This document shows, one piece after another, positions 27,291 to 38,128 of a stretch of 64,000 nt of DNA. Position numbers and translations under genes: made by a program. The DNA is taken from positions 401,374 through 465,373 of the forward strand of contig NZ_JACVPY010000002.1 in the NCBI RefSeq assembly GCF_018881635.1, in the 5' to 3' direction. This DNA comes from Polynucleobacter sp. UB-Piko-W3 (GTDB lineage: Bacteria; Pseudomonadota; Gammaproteobacteria; Burkholderiales; Burkholderiaceae). The notes beneath the pieces are model-generated. The model was given only the letters and a program-made list of their open reading frames with translations, had not been told where the DNA came from and searched no databases. Each line of letters starts with the position of its first letter. The first letter of the stretch is position 1.

Positions 27291-28451
27291 ATGAATCGTT
27301 GGTTGCTTCCTGAAGATATTGCAGACGTTTTGCCGGCCCAGGCTCGCAAGGTGGAGACTTTGCGTCGCGCTATCTTGGATCTCTATCAAACCTACGGTTA
27401 TGAACTAGTTGCTCCACCGATTTTAGAGTTCTTAGATTCTTTATTGACGGGCACTGGCTCGGATCTCAATCTCCAAACCTTTAAGTTGGTAGACCAAATG
27501 TCGGGTCGCACCTTAGGCTTACGTGCCGACATGACTCCACAAGTTGCGCGGATTGATGCCCACTTATTAAATCGCGCAGGAGTCACCAGGCTTTGCTATG
27601 CCGGCTCTGTAGCGCACGCTCGTACCCCAGTGGGTAGCTCTGCTCGTGAAGATTTGCAGTTAGGTGCAGAGATTTATGGTTGCGCTACCTGGGAGGCTGA
27701 TTTTGAGGCTATCACTTTGCTGCTCAAAACACTCTCTATTGCAGGCGTCGATAAGGTTTATCTTGATCTATCTCACGCCGGTATCTTGAGCGGTATCTTG
27801 GCTGACCAGAAGCTAGACAAAGAGACTATTGAAACCTTGTATGGCCTATTGCAGACCAAAGATCGTCCGGGTCTTGGCAAGTGGGCTGCCTGCTTGCCGG
27901 CCAAAACGACTGATGCGCTGATGGCGCTCACAGAACTGAATGGTCCTTGCGCTGAAGTTTTGGCAAAGGCTAAAAAAGTATTGCCGCAGCATGCTGCAAT
28001 TGATCAAGCTTTAGCAGGCCTCGAGCGCTTAGTTGTCGCAGTGAGTTCATCTAGTGGCTTAGAGACTAGTATTGATTTAGCAGACTTGCGTGGCTATCAA
28101 TATCACAGCGGCGTGATGTTTGCAGTCTATGTAGACAAGCTGCCACAGCCGATTGCCAGAGGTGGACGCTATGATCACGTAGGTCAAGCCTTTGGCCGCG
28201 CACGTCCTGCTACTGGATTCTCATTAGATTTGTTGACTCTGGCTAATCTATCGCCATTGAAAGTACGCAAGCTAGCAATTGCAGCGCCTTGGCTTGAAGA
28301 TATTAGTTTAAGCAAAGCGATTACAGCTTTACGTGATTCTGGTGAAGTGGTTGTTCAGGTGATGGCTGGTGAAAAAGTAGAGGCTGCCGAATATGAATGT
28401 GATCGAGAGCTAGTAAAGCAGGGTAACTCTTGGGAAGTAAAGAAAAAATAA
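27291..28451 (+). CDS. hisZ: ATP phosphoribosyltransferase regulatory subunit HisZ
   Basis: 386 residues. A catalytically inactive relative of histidyl-tRNA synthetase that forms the active enzyme with the short HisG at the first step of histidine synthesis. WLLPEDIADVLPAQARKVE opens the protein; LRADMTPQVARI and ARGGRYDHVG match class II motifs. Lack of an anticodon-binding domain separates it from hisS at 18765. hisG is not nearby. Its place between hflC and purA is a conserved betaproteobacterial arrangement. Confidence 0.94.
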   Translation: MNRWLLPEDIADVLPAQARKVETLRRAILDLYQTYGYELVAPPILEFLDSLLTGTGSDLNLQTFKLVDQMSGRTLGLRADMTPQVARIDAHLLNRAGVTRLCYAGSVAHARTPVGSSAREDLQLGAEIYGCATWEADFEAITLLLKTLSIAGVDKVYLDLSHAGILSGILADQKLDKETIETLYGLLQTKDRPGLGKWAACLPAKTTDALMALTELNGPCAEVLAKAKKVLPQHAAIDQALAGLERLVVAVSSSSGLETSIDLADLRGYQYHSGVMFAVYVDKLPQPIARGGRYDHVGQAFGRARPATGFSLDLLTLANLSPLKVRKLAIAAPWLEDISLSKAITALRDSGEVVVQVMAGEKVEAAEYECDRELVKQGNSWEVKKK

Positions 28452-28466
28452 AGCAAAGCAACATAG

Positions 28467-29852
<1,386 letters not shown>

Positions 29853-29903
29853 AAAATAATTTATTCACCCTTTTTATTCACTTTTGCTTAAGAAAATATC
29901 AAC

Positions 29904-32120
29904 ATGACTGCGCGCACTACCTGTAATGGCCTTCAAGTAGCAACTCCCTTGTACCGTTTTATCGAAGACAAAGTACTACCAGGTACTGGCATTAAAAGCG
30001 CAGATTTTTGGAAGGGTTTTGATGAGATCGTCAAAGACTTAAGCCCCAAAAATGAGGCCTTATTAGCTAAGCGTGATCGCCTACAGGCTGATTTAGATCA
30101 ATGGCATAAAGCCAATCCAGGCCCCATCAAAGATATGCCTGCATATCGTAAATACCTCAAAGAAATCGGTTATATCGATGAGGTACCAGATACTATCTTG
30201 GCCACCACTCAGAATGTAGATGATGAACTGGCGCTCCAGGCTGGCCCTCAACTTGTAGTGCCTGTACTAAATGCACGTTACGCTTTAAATGCTGCTAATG
30301 CCCGTTGGGGTTCTTTGTATGACGCCCTATACGGTACAGACCTGATTTCAGAAGAGGGCGGGGCTACTAAAGCTGGAGACTACAACCCCATTCGAGGTGC
30401 AAAAGTAGTTGCCTATGCACATCAGTTTTTAGATGAATCTGCTCCCCTAGCTAAAGCTTTATATAGAGATGTAGTGGCCTATAGCGTTGTAGATAAAAAG
30501 TTGTCCGTCAAATTAAAAGACGGTAGCACTACCGGCTTAGTTGATGAAAAACAGTTTGTTGGTTACCAAGGCGATGCTGCTACACCAAGCTCTATTTTGC
30601 TACGCAATAACGGTATTCATATTGATATCGAAATTGATAAGACCAAAACCATTGGCGCTGCTGATCAAGCTGGTGTAAATGATGTAGTGCTTGAAGCGGC
30701 CCTCTCCACTATTTTGGACTTAGAAGATTCTGTTGCAGTAGTTGATGCTGACGATAAAGTACTGGCTTATGAAAACTGGTTAGGCATTCTTAAAGGTACT
30801 TTAGTTGAGGAGGTGAGTAAGGGCGGCAAAACCTTTACTCGTTCACTGAATCCAGACCGTAAATACACAGCAGGCATTGGTGCAGTCAATGCTAAAGATG
30901 GCGTTGTGACATTGCATGGTCGATCACTTTTGTTTCTCCGTAACGTAGGTCATCTGATGACCAATCCTGCCATCATCACCAGTGAAGGTAAGGAAATCTA
31001 CGAAGGTATCCTAGATGCAGTAGTGACAGTATTGATTGCTTTGTATGACATTAATCGCCCAGCGACTCAAGCGATTGGTAATACTCGTAAAGGCTCTGTA
31101 TATATTGTGAAGCCAAAAATGCATAGCCCAGAAGAGGTGGCATTTGCGAGCGAGCTCTTTGGCCGTGTTGAGAAATTGCTTGGCTTGCCAGAGAACACAG
31201 TGAAGTTGGGAATCATGGACGAAGAGCGCCGCATGAGCGTCAATATTAAAGCGGCCATTGCCGCTGCTGGCGCACGCGTTGCTTTTATTAATACTGGGTT
31301 CTTAGATCGTACTGGCGATGAAATGCATACCGGAATGCACGGTGGTGCCATGGTGCGTAAAGGAAGAATGAAGATCGCTAAATGGTTTGGAGCCTATGAG
31401 CGCCGTAACGTATTAGCAGGTTTAGATTGTGGCCTTCGTGGTCGTGCACAGATTGGTAAAGGTATGTGGCCTGCGCCAGATCTCATGAAAGAGATGGTGG
31501 AGCAAAAAGGTGCACACCCTCAAGCTGGCGCTAATACAGCTTGGGTGCCATCACCTACCGCCGCTACTTTGCATGCAATGCACTATCACCAGATTAATGT
31601 TGAGCAAATCCAAAAGGATATGGAAAAGCAAGATACCAAAGCTGAGTATGAAGCTCTCATGGACAACCTCTTGACTGTTCCCATTGCGCTCTTTCCTGAT
31701 TGGACTAAAGAAGAAATTCGGGAAGCGCTGAATAACAATTGCCAAGGTATTTTGGGATATGTAGTTCGCTGGATTGATCAAGGTGTTGGTTGCTCTAAGG
31801 TGCCCGATATCTATAACGTAGGGTTAATGGAAGATCGCGCCACCTTGCGTATTTCTAGTCAGCATATTGCTAACTGGTTGCTACACAAATATGTGACTAA
31901 GGCTGAAGTGAACGAGGCTCTGCAACGTATGGCGACTATTGTTGACATGCAAAATGCAGGCGATCCCCTCTATAAGCCCATGATGCCGAACTATAAAGAT
32001 TCCTATGCGTATCAAGCCGCAAGCGATCTGATCTTTAAGGGCCTTGAGCAGCCAAATGGTTATACCGAACCATTGCTACATGCTTGGCGCTTGAAAGTAA
32101 AAGCAGCGCAAGCGAAGTAA
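29904..32120 (+). CDS. glcB: Malate synthase G
   Basis: 738 residues, close to the usual 720-730 of the G form. Condenses glyoxylate with acetyl-CoA to malate. [17 protein letters not shown], the [17 protein letters not shown] segment with its catalytic arginine, GIMDEERR and the late [25 protein letters not shown] are typical; the last carries the cysteine and aspartate region. No isocitrate lyase gene is adjacent, so a role in glycolate/glyoxylate use is as likely as the glyoxylate shunt. A strong terminator follows. Confidence 0.96.
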   Translation: MTARTTCNGLQVATPLYRFIEDKVLPGTGIKSADFWKGFDEIVKDLSPKNEALLAKRDRLQADLDQWHKANPGPIKDMPAYRKYLKEIGYIDEVPDTILATTQNVDDELALQAGPQLVVPVLNARYALNAANARWGSLYDALYGTDLISEEGGATKAGDYNPIRGAKVVAYAHQFLDESAPLAKALYRDVVAYSVVDKKLSVKLKDGSTTGLVDEKQFVGYQGDAATPSSILLRNNGIHIDIEIDKTKTIGAADQAGVNDVVLEAALSTILDLEDSVAVVDADDKVLAYENWLGILKGTLVEEVSKGGKTFTRSLNPDRKYTAGIGAVNAKDGVVTLHGRSLLFLRNVGHLMTNPAIITSEGKEIYEGILDAVVTVLIALYDINRPATQAIGNTRKGSVYIVKPKMHSPEEVAFASELFGRVEKLLGLPENTVKLGIMDEERRMSVNIKAAIAAAGARVAFINTGFLDRTGDEMHTGMHGGAMVRKGRMKIAKWFGAYERRNVLAGLDCGLRGRAQIGKGMWPAPDLMKEMVEQKGAHPQAGANTAWVPSPTAATLHAMHYHQINVEQIQKDMEKQDTKAEYEALMDNLLTVPIALFPDWTKEEIREALNNNCQGILGYVVRWIDQGVGCSKVPDIYNVGLMEDRATLRISSQHIANWLLHKYVTKAEVNEALQRMATIVDMQNAGDPLYKPMMPNYKDSYAYQAASDLIFKGLEQPNGYTEPLLHAWRLKVKAAQAK

Positions 32121-32140
32121 CTTCATGAGTACTTGAGATC

Positions 32141-32175
32141 AAAATGGATTTGCCCGCAAAGCAAATCCATTTTTT
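32141..32175 (+). terminator. Terminator after glcB
   Basis: Perfect 13-bp stem AAAATGGATTTGC / GCAAATCCATTTT with a 7-base loop (32154-32160), followed by further T. Confidence 0.9.
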
Positions 32176-32198
32176 ATTAGGCACATTAATAATCCGAT

Positions 32199-32696
32199 AT
32201 GTTTAGCTTTCTAAATCCATTCGCTAGGTCTTCGCAAACTTACCCCCTTCAATTGAATGACGGGGGTAGGGAGCAGGCTGGCTTTAAGGGTGGGGCTGGG
32301 GACTGTGTTGTGAGATCAATCGCTATTGCTGCCAAACTGCCCTATATGCAGGTCTATGAAGACTTAAGAAATGCTAATGAAACCTATGCCCAACTTCGGA
32401 ACGATCGTTTGGCAAGGCGCCTTAATGACAAGGGTGCATCCCCTCGAAATGGGAACCATCGCAATGTCTTTCATGATTACATCCTAGGGCTAGGGTTTGA
32501 GTGGGTGGCAACGATGAAGGTGGGGGCGGGCTGCCAAGTTCACTTGCGGCCTAGCGAGCTTCCAGATGGGATATTAATTGTGAAGGTTTCCAAACACTTA
32601 ACTGCAATAGTTGATGGAGTGATTCAAGATACGCATGATCCATCGCGACGTGGAAATCGCTGTGTTTATGGCTATTACATTTTGAAATCAGCTTAA
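32199..32696 (+). CDS. Uncharacterised protein with a possible papain-like Cys-His-Asp triad
   Basis: 165 residues, no signal peptide. I do not assign a function. The visible pattern is GGAGDCVVRSIAIA near residue 32-45, VSKHLTAIVDG near 130-140 and VIQDTHDPS just after. This cysteine, histidine, aspartate order resembles small papain-like (C39-like) folds seen in many phage and bacterial hypothetical proteins. The N-terminal MFSFLNPFARS is basic and hydrophobic but short. It stands alone between two terminators, so it is its own transcription unit. Confidence 0.6.
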   Translation: MFSFLNPFARSSQTYPLQLNDGGREQAGFKGGAGDCVVRSIAIAAKLPYMQVYEDLRNANETYAQLRNDRLARRLNDKGASPRNGNHRNVFHDYILGLGFEWVATMKVGAGCQVHLRPSELPDGILIVKVSKHLTAIVDGVIQDTHDPSRRGNRCVYGYYILKSA

Positions 32697-32707
32697 AAGT
32701 ACCCAAT

Positions 32708-32740
32708 AAAAAAGCCCCGAAGCATAGCTCGAGGGCTTTT
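32708..32740. terminator. Bidirectional terminator
   Basis: AAAAGCCC (32710-32717) pairs with GGGCTTTT (32733-32740); the 15-base loop contains a further CGA/TCG and AGC/GCT pairing. A-run on the left and T-run on the right suit both the gene at 32199 and the minus-strand gene at 32791. Confidence 0.85.
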
Positions 32741-32790
32741 ATGAATATCTAGCTGAAAACAGCCAAATTTAGCTATAAATCAGCAATAAA

Positions 32791-32946
32791 TTACCAATTT
32801 GCGCTGTTTTTATGACTTTTCTGTTCCAGAGTCTTGGCTTCTTCCCACGCAGCAGATATTAGGGTAAAAAAGTCCCGAATTGCGTACAAAGGCTTAAAGC
32901 TAAGGTTACTGTTCTGTAGAAAACCAACTGAGTTTGAGTGTGACAT
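32791..32946 (-). CDS. 51-residue uncharacterised protein
   Basis: Reads MSHSNSVGFLQNSNLSFKPL, then a helical segment YAIRDFFTLISAAWEEAKTL and a charged end (EQKSHKNSANW). The start ATG (complement of 32944-32946) is 7 bases after a perfect AAGGAG (32954-32959). A perfect 12-bp palindrome lies just upstream and a shared terminator just downstream. The ordered set of operator, ribosome site, ORF and terminator makes it a real gene despite its size. No family recognised; the central part could form an amphipathic helix. Confidence 0.7.
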   Translation of the reverse strand: MSHSNSVGFLQNSNLSFKPLYAIRDFFTLISAAWEEAKTLEQKSHKNSANW

Positions 32947-32960
32947 TGAGAATCTCCTTA

Positions 32961-32972
32961 AGGGTATACCCT
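32961..32972 (-). promoter_or_regulatory. Palindrome AGGGTATACCCT, candidate operator
   Basis: Perfect 12-bp palindrome directly upstream of the ribosome site of the 51-residue gene. On the minus strand a -10-like TATTAT lies immediately before it, so a bound repressor would block transcription. No -35 of quality was found. Confidence 0.45.
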
Positions 32973-33123
32973 AATAATACACCTAATGCCAAAAGAATGC
33001 TGCGTAGCAACAAATCAACCTTTTAAAGGTTTCTTCATTTGGTGTTTGAGCTTCAAAGTCCCCCAAGGGGATTGCATACAGGGCCATTCAAGTAAAGTGT
33101 TCGGATATAGGTAAGGAGATCAC

Positions 33124-33807
33124 ATGATTCAATTTAAAAGACCCGATGGTAGTTCCGTTGACGGGTATTTAGTCGAGCCGACTGATAAAGCAAATGCCCC
33201 TGGCGTGGTGGTCATTCAGGAGTGGTGGGGTTTGGATGAAGAAGTGAAGTTAGTAGCAGAGCGTTTGGCTCAAGCTGGCTATCGTGCCCTAGTCCCTGAC
33301 CTGTATCGCGGTAAGGTAGCACTCGAAGCAAATGAAGCTGAGCATTTAATGAATGGTTTGAACTTTGGTGATGCAGCCACACAAGATATCCGCGGCGCAG
33401 TTCAATACTTAAAAGCGACTGGCAGTAAGAAGGTTGCTGTGACTGGATTTTGTATGGGTGGTGCATTGACTATTCTGTCGGCATGCAATGTACCCGAGCT
33501 CGATGGCACGATTGTTTGGTACGGCTATCCTCCTTTGGAGTATGTTGATGCGGCCGCTATTAATAAGCCAATGTTGGCCCATTGGGCATTGCATGATGAG
33601 TTCTTTTCGATTACAGGTGTAGACCAACTAGAGGATAAGTTGAAGCAGGCTGGTACCAGCTATGACTTTCATCGTTACGATACCAAGCATGCCTTTGCTA
33701 ATCCAAAGTCTGCTATTCGTGGTCTGCCGCCTTTGGAGTACAACGCCGAGGCAGCAAAGCTAGCCTGGGAGCGAACAATGGAATTCTTAAAAAAGAACTT
33801 GGCTTAA
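33124..33807 (+). CDS. Dienelactone hydrolase family protein
   Basis: 227 residues, alpha/beta hydrolase. The Cys-Asp-His triad typical of dienelactone hydrolases is seen: the nucleophile in GFCMGGAL (residues about 113-120), an aspartate in ALHDEFF and the histidine in DTKHAFAN. IQEWWGLDE also matches the family. It may act on lactones or esters; no aromatic-degradation genes lie nearby, so the true substrate is open. ATG 33124 follows AAGGAG at good spacing. The 150 bases upstream, back to the palindrome, hold nothing further I can support. Confidence 0.88.
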   Translation: MIQFKRPDGSSVDGYLVEPTDKANAPGVVVIQEWWGLDEEVKLVAERLAQAGYRALVPDLYRGKVALEANEAEHLMNGLNFGDAATQDIRGAVQYLKATGSKKVAVTGFCMGGALTILSACNVPELDGTIVWYGYPPLEYVDAAAINKPMLAHWALHDEFFSITGVDQLEDKLKQAGTSYDFHRYDTKHAFANPKSAIRGLPPLEYNAEAAKLAWERTMEFLKKNLA

Positions 33808-33827
33808 TTACTCAATAAGACTTCACG

Positions 33828-34325
33828 ATGCATTTGTTCTCTGAAAATCTCGCTTTAGAAATTGCTTCTTACTATCGCAATCTCGCCCTAGCGCATGGCG
33901 TAGTACCAAAAGTGTTCACCTTGGTGAATGGCGAGGGGGATCAGTTTCTATTCTTTATCGATGATCTCAAAATGGAGAAGGAAGAGGAGGATCAGTTCTT
34001 GGCGTATATCGCCAAAGAGCACGATGCCGTTTCTTATGCCCGTGGTACCTTAGTGATTATTGAAAAGAGCCAGCAATATATTGAGTTTGCAGTGGTAGAT
34101 CGTGATGATGAGGAGGCCATTGTCTGTTCTGCAGAACTCACACGAGATATGGACGATAAGCCAATTGGCCTTACTGAGTTTGACAAAACAGCAGTCAAGA
34201 AGAGCTCCATTGTTTTTGGTGGACTTTATGCGCCAGTTAAACTAGCACACGAAAAAATAGAAGACTTTGAAAGTCTATGGGAAGAGATGAAGCCCAAGAT
34301 TTTGCATCGCTCTATGGGCATTTAA
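33828..34325 (+). CDS. Uncharacterised 165-residue acidic protein
   Basis: No family recognised. It is soluble and acidic, with no signal peptide or membrane helix. N-terminal helices (ENLALEIASYYRNLALAHG) are followed by alternating strands (VFTLVNGEGDQFLFFIDDL, YIEFAVVDRDDEEAIVCS) and a C-terminal helix (EDFESLWEEMKPKIL). It starts 20 bases after the dienelactone hydrolase and ends 9 bases before azlC, so it is probably in one operon with them. The coding pattern is clear; the function is not. Confidence 0.75.
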   Translation: MHLFSENLALEIASYYRNLALAHGVVPKVFTLVNGEGDQFLFFIDDLKMEKEEEDQFLAYIAKEHDAVSYARGTLVIIEKSQQYIEFAVVDRDDEEAIVCSAELTRDMDDKPIGLTEFDKTAVKKSSIVFGGLYAPVKLAHEKIEDFESLWEEMKPKILHRSMGI

Positions 34326-34334
34326 ACTGTCCAT

Positions 34335-35063
34335 ATGACGCCAGCACAACAGCGAGAATTTATCCGTGGCTTTAGGGGGATGTCCCATTCTGCCGTGACC
34401 ATCGTGACATGGAGTGTTGTGACAGGCATTGCCATGGCCAAGTCTACATTAACCGTACAACAAGCCATTGCAATGAGTCTGCTGGTCTATGCCGGTTCAG
34501 CTCAACTTGCCGCACTGCCTTTGATTGCTGTGGGCGCACCCATTTGGGTGATCTTGGTGACTTCTTTCATGGTGAACTTGCGCTTTGTTATTTTTAGTCT
34601 TGGACTGCAGGCGCATTTTTCTTATCTATCCACCTGGCGCAGAATTCTGCTGGGCTACTTCACTACCGATTTCTCTTATCTAGCGCATCTCAGACGCTTT
34701 CCAAAGCCAGAGACCAAGGAGGAGCTAGCTGCTGATCCAGAGCATTTACGCTTGTATTCAATGATAGGTTTTCAATCCGCTAACTGGATTGCTTGGCAGA
34801 TCGCCTCTATCACAGGAATTTTATTGGCTAGTCAAATTCCGAATGATTGGGGATTGGAGTTTGCTGGTGCTGTTGCTTTAGTTGTCATTATTGGGCCGAT
34901 GCTAGATCGGACCTCAGCCAAGTGGGCCGCAGTCACGGCGGGAGCTGTTGCGGTGATGACGTATGGTATTCCATACAGACTCAATATTATTCTGGCAATT
35001 GCTGCTGCATTATTCGTGGGGATCATATTAGATAAATCTCCAAAACAAAGAGTACTCTCATGA
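34335..35063 (+). CDS. azlC: AzlC-family branched-chain amino acid exporter, large subunit
   Basis: 242 residues with about six to seven membrane helices. AzlC and AzlD together export branched-chain amino acids or analogues. FIRGFRGMSHSA at the start, the AMSLLVYAGSAQLAALPL helix and the MVNLRFVIFSLGLQ motif are the AzlC signatures. The stop overlaps the azlD start as ATGA. Confidence 0.92.
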   Translation: MTPAQQREFIRGFRGMSHSAVTIVTWSVVTGIAMAKSTLTVQQAIAMSLLVYAGSAQLAALPLIAVGAPIWVILVTSFMVNLRFVIFSLGLQAHFSYLSTWRRILLGYFTTDFSYLAHLRRFPKPETKEELAADPEHLRLYSMIGFQSANWIAWQIASITGILLASQIPNDWGLEFAGAVALVVIIGPMLDRTSAKWAAVTAGAVAVMTYGIPYRLNIILAIAAALFVGIILDKSPKQRVLS

Positions 35064-35404
35064 GTAATGACGCTAGCATGAGAATTGCCTATCTCATCAT
35101 TGGACTGGCTGCGGTGACTTTTGTCTCGCGTAGTTTCTTTATTCTGCTTGGTAATCGCATCAAGGTTTCAGAATGGGTCTTGGAGACAATTCGTTATGCG
35201 CCTTTGGCTGCCTTGATTGCTATTTTGGCGCCAGAAATCTTTTTGCCTGTAGGTGCCTCCAGTATTACGGAATTCAATCTACGACTTCCGAATATCTGGG
35301 GTGGAATGGCGGCGATGATTGCTTTCTACTTCAGCAAGAAAATGATTCCAACCCTGGTGATTGGCATGGCAGTCTTTACAGCAGCACGGTTTTGGTTTGC
35401 CTGA
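35060..35404 (+). CDS. azlD: AzlD-family small subunit
   Basis: 114 residues with three to four membrane helices. VTFVSRSFFILLG, the ETIRYAPLAALIAILAPEI segment and the glycine-rich centre are typical of AzlD. Translation is coupled to azlC by ATGA. Followed by the convergent tRNA-Leu gene. Confidence 0.9.
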   Translation: MSNDASMRIAYLIIGLAAVTFVSRSFFILLGNRIKVSEWVLETIRYAPLAALIAILAPEIFLPVGASSITEFNLRLPNIWGGMAAMIAFYFSKKMIPTLVIGMAVFTAARFWFA

Positions 35405-35486
35405 TAAAGAGTGTGGAAGAGGAGAGGAAAACAAGGCCACTTGCAATCCGCTGATTTGACCCCATATAAGGTCAAGTGAGAGTGTT

Positions 35487-35573
35487 TGGTGCCCAGGAAG
35501 GGACTCGAACCCCCACAACCTTACGATCGCCAGCACCTGAAGCTGGTGCGTCTACCAATTTCGCCACCTGGGC
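35487..35573 (-). tRNA. tRNA-Leu (anticodon CAG)
   Basis: 87 nt on the minus strand from GCCCAGG (5' end, 35573) to the encoded CCA (35487). The acceptor stem GCCCAGG/CCTGGGC is closed. The D-loop has the TTGGTAGAC pattern of leucine tRNAs, the anticodon arm is CCAGC-TTCAGGT-GCTGG giving CAG, a long variable arm follows, and the T-arm has GGTTCGAGTCC. It reads CUG codons. Downstream on the minus strand TTGACC/GGTCAA (35456-35475) forms a hairpin without a T-run. Confidence 0.97.
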
Positions 35574-35581
35574 ATGCCTCT

Positions 35582-35587
35582 ATTATA
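35582..35587 (-). promoter_or_regulatory. -10 element of the tRNA-Leu promoter
   Basis: Perfect TATAAT on the minus strand, ending 8 bases before the first base of the tRNA, so transcription would start almost at the mature 5' end. No convincing -35 at 16-18 bases. Confidence 0.5.
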
Positions 35588-35730
35588 GGGGGATGGCTGT
35601 TTCAGAGGCTGATCTAGGCTAATTTGGCTTTTCCCCTGCAGACTCAATGGTTTGATACAGTAGGCTTATTCATAACAAAAATAGATATCAATAGATAAAT
35701 AGCAAGGGCATGTATTGCCGAAGGAATTAA

Positions 35731-38112
35731 ATGCGTAAAGCAAAAGACTTGGTGCCACGTGAGGCTGATCGTTTAGGAACAGTCCAAGGCCACCGAGATG
35801 GATTTGGGTTTGTCATTCCCGATGATGGTGGTGAAGATATTTTTCTCTCTGAACGAGAGATGTCTCGCGTCATGCATGGCGATAGAGTCAACGTCAAAGT
35901 ATTAGGAACAGACCGACGTGGCCGCCCAGAGGGGCAGATCGTCGAAGTAGTACTACATGCAAACAAAGTCGTGATTGGTCGCCTCCTCAATGAAAATGGC
36001 GTACTCATTGTTGCCCCAGAAGATAACCGCATTGGCCATGACATATTGATTCCTCCTAAAGGGCAGGGTCAAGCAAAACTGGGTCAAGTCGTTAGTGTGG
36101 AGATCATCGATTACCCAGATAGCTATCGCCAAGCCCTTGGTCGCGTGGTTGAAGTCTTGGGCGAGATTGATGATCCAGGCATGGAGATTGAGATCGCTGT
36201 ACGTAAGTATGGTGTGCCCCACGAGTTTTCAGCTGCCGCCATGAAAGAGGCCGCCGCACTCCCAGATTCTGTGCAGCAAGAAGACTTAGAGGGTCGTGTT
36301 GATTTACGAGATATCCCTTTAGTCACAATTGATGGCGCTGATGCCAGAGACTTCGATGATGCTGTCTATTGCGAGCCGATCATGCACGGCAAGACCAAGG
36401 CCTGGCGTTTAATTGTTGGGATTGCTGACGTTTCCCATTACGTCAAGCCAGGTCACCCATTGGATGATGAAGGTTTGTTACGGGCTACTTCGGTCTATTT
36501 TCCAAGACGCGTCATTCCGATGCTCCCCGAGAAGATCTCCAATGGCTTATGTTCCCTCAATCCTAATTTAGATCGTCTATGCATGGTCTGTGATTCCGTA
36601 GTGGATAACAACGGCATTGTCTTAGCCTATCAGTTCTATCCTGCGGTCATGCATTCTGCCCAGCGTTTCACCTATGACACGGTTTGGGAGATTCTCTCGA
36701 ATAGTAAGGGGCCTGAGGCTGCACGTTTTGCACAGTTCAGCCCATTGCTTGGCAATCTGTACTCCTTATATAAGATTTTACTAGCGGCTCGTGAGAAGCG
36801 GGGCGCTATCGAATTTGAAACCACTGAGACTCAGATCATTAGTAATGAGCTTGGCAAGATTTTGCGGATTGAGCCACGCCTTCGTAATGATGCACACCGC
36901 TTAATTGAAGAGTGCATGTTGACGGCCAACGTTTGCGCTGCTGACTTCATTGATAAAAATAAACACTTAAGTTTGTATCGCGTCCATGGTGAGCCTTCTG
37001 AAGAGAAGTTATTGACCTTACGCCAAGTATTAAGAACCTCCAGCCTTTCACTAGGTGGTGGTGAAAAACCAAAGCCACGTGATTTTGCAAAATTGATGCG
37101 TGAGATCAAGGATCGTCCTGATGCCAATATGCTGCAGTCAGTAGTCTTGCGCTCTATGCAACAAGCGATGTACCAGCCAGATAACGAAGGCCACTTTGGC
37201 TTAGCTTATCCAGCGTATTCACATTTCACCAGCCCCATTCGCCGCTATCCAGACCTACTCACGCACCGTGTGATTAAGTCGATTCTGCAGAAAAAGCCTT
37301 ATGTCCCGGCATTGTCCCCAACGGTCCCCTTAAATTTAACGCTACCTCGCAAAGGCAAGGGTCGTCTAAATGCAGTCAATGCCAAGAAGTCTCATAGCGA
37401 TGCGAAAGCCGATACCGCTAAAGGGGTTAAAACACCTAAAGGGGCTAATGCAGCCCTCCCTATTTGGGGTCAATTGGGCGTGCATTGTTCATCGAATGAG
37501 CGTCGTGCTGATGAAGCTTCGCGTGATGTTGAGGCGTGGCTCAAGTGCTATTACATGCGAGACCATTTAGGTCAAGAATATGCTGGCACTGTAACGAGCG
37601 TTGCGAACTTTGGGTTATTTATTCAGCTCGAGAATCTCTTTGTAGAAGGTATGGTCCACGTTACTGAACTTGGGGGCGATTATTTCCAATATGATGAGGC
37701 TAGGCAAGAATTACGCGGAGAGAGAACTGGCATTCGCTATCGCTTGGGTGATCGCTTACATGTTCTGGTTAGTCGTGTAGATCTAGATGCCCGTAAGATT
37801 GAATTTAGTCTGGTGAAGTCGATAGGCGCTGAAGTGGGTGGCTCATCTAGCCGTCGCCAGCTAATACTAGCGACTGATACTGGAAGACCCAATAAGAAAG
37901 CCGCATCCAAGAAGAGTCGTCCTTCCAGTAAAGCTCCCCAAAAGCCTAGCGGCATTAATGTAAATGCTGCAAAGTCTGCAGGTAATTTGAGTGCCAATCA
38001 ATCGAAGAGCAAAGCTAGTCGTAAGAATGGAAAAGCAAAGCCAGGCCGATCTGTTGGCAAGCCTGCTGGCAGTAAGCCGCCAGTCCGCAGTACTAATGCC
38101 CGCCGCAAATAA
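35731..38112 (+). CDS. rnr: Ribonuclease R lacking the N-terminal helix-turn-helix
   Basis: 793 residues. 3'-5' exoribonuclease that degrades structured RNA. It opens directly at the first cold-shock domain (READRLGTVQGHRDGFGFVIPDD), so the roughly 75-residue winged-helix domain of E. coli RNase R is missing; sequence upstream is non-coding. The RNB catalytic domain has DGADARDFDDAVY, which holds the metal aspartates. A basic insert of about 45 residues (near 530-580) interrupts RNB before LGVHCSSNERRADEA. The S1 domain follows (GTVTSVANFGLFIQL), then a lysine-rich tail of about 75 residues. rlmB lies 16 bases downstream, as in many proteobacteria. Confidence 0.93.
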   Translation: MRKAKDLVPREADRLGTVQGHRDGFGFVIPDDGGEDIFLSEREMSRVMHGDRVNVKVLGTDRRGRPEGQIVEVVLHANKVVIGRLLNENGVLIVAPEDNRIGHDILIPPKGQGQAKLGQVVSVEIIDYPDSYRQALGRVVEVLGEIDDPGMEIEIAVRKYGVPHEFSAAAMKEAAALPDSVQQEDLEGRVDLRDIPLVTIDGADARDFDDAVYCEPIMHGKTKAWRLIVGIADVSHYVKPGHPLDDEGLLRATSVYFPRRVIPMLPEKISNGLCSLNPNLDRLCMVCDSVVDNNGIVLAYQFYPAVMHSAQRFTYDTVWEILSNSKGPEAARFAQFSPLLGNLYSLYKILLAAREKRGAIEFETTETQIISNELGKILRIEPRLRNDAHRLIEECMLTANVCAADFIDKNKHLSLYRVHGEPSEEKLLTLRQVLRTSSLSLGGGEKPKPRDFAKLMREIKDRPDANMLQSVVLRSMQQAMYQPDNEGHFGLAYPAYSHFTSPIRRYPDLLTHRVIKSILQKKPYVPALSPTVPLNLTLPRKGKGRLNAVNAKKSHSDAKADTAKGVKTPKGANAALPIWGQLGVHCSSNERRADEASRDVEAWLKCYYMRDHLGQEYAGTVTSVANFGLFIQLENLFVEGMVHVTELGGDYFQYDEARQELRGERTGIRYRLGDRLHVLVSRVDLDARKIEFSLVKSIGAEVGGSSSRRQLILATDTGRPNKKAASKKSRPSSKAPQKPSGINVNAAKSAGNLSANQSKSKASRKNGKAKPGRSVGKPAGSKPPVRSTNARRK

Positions 38113-38128
38113 AGAGTAAATAAAACAC

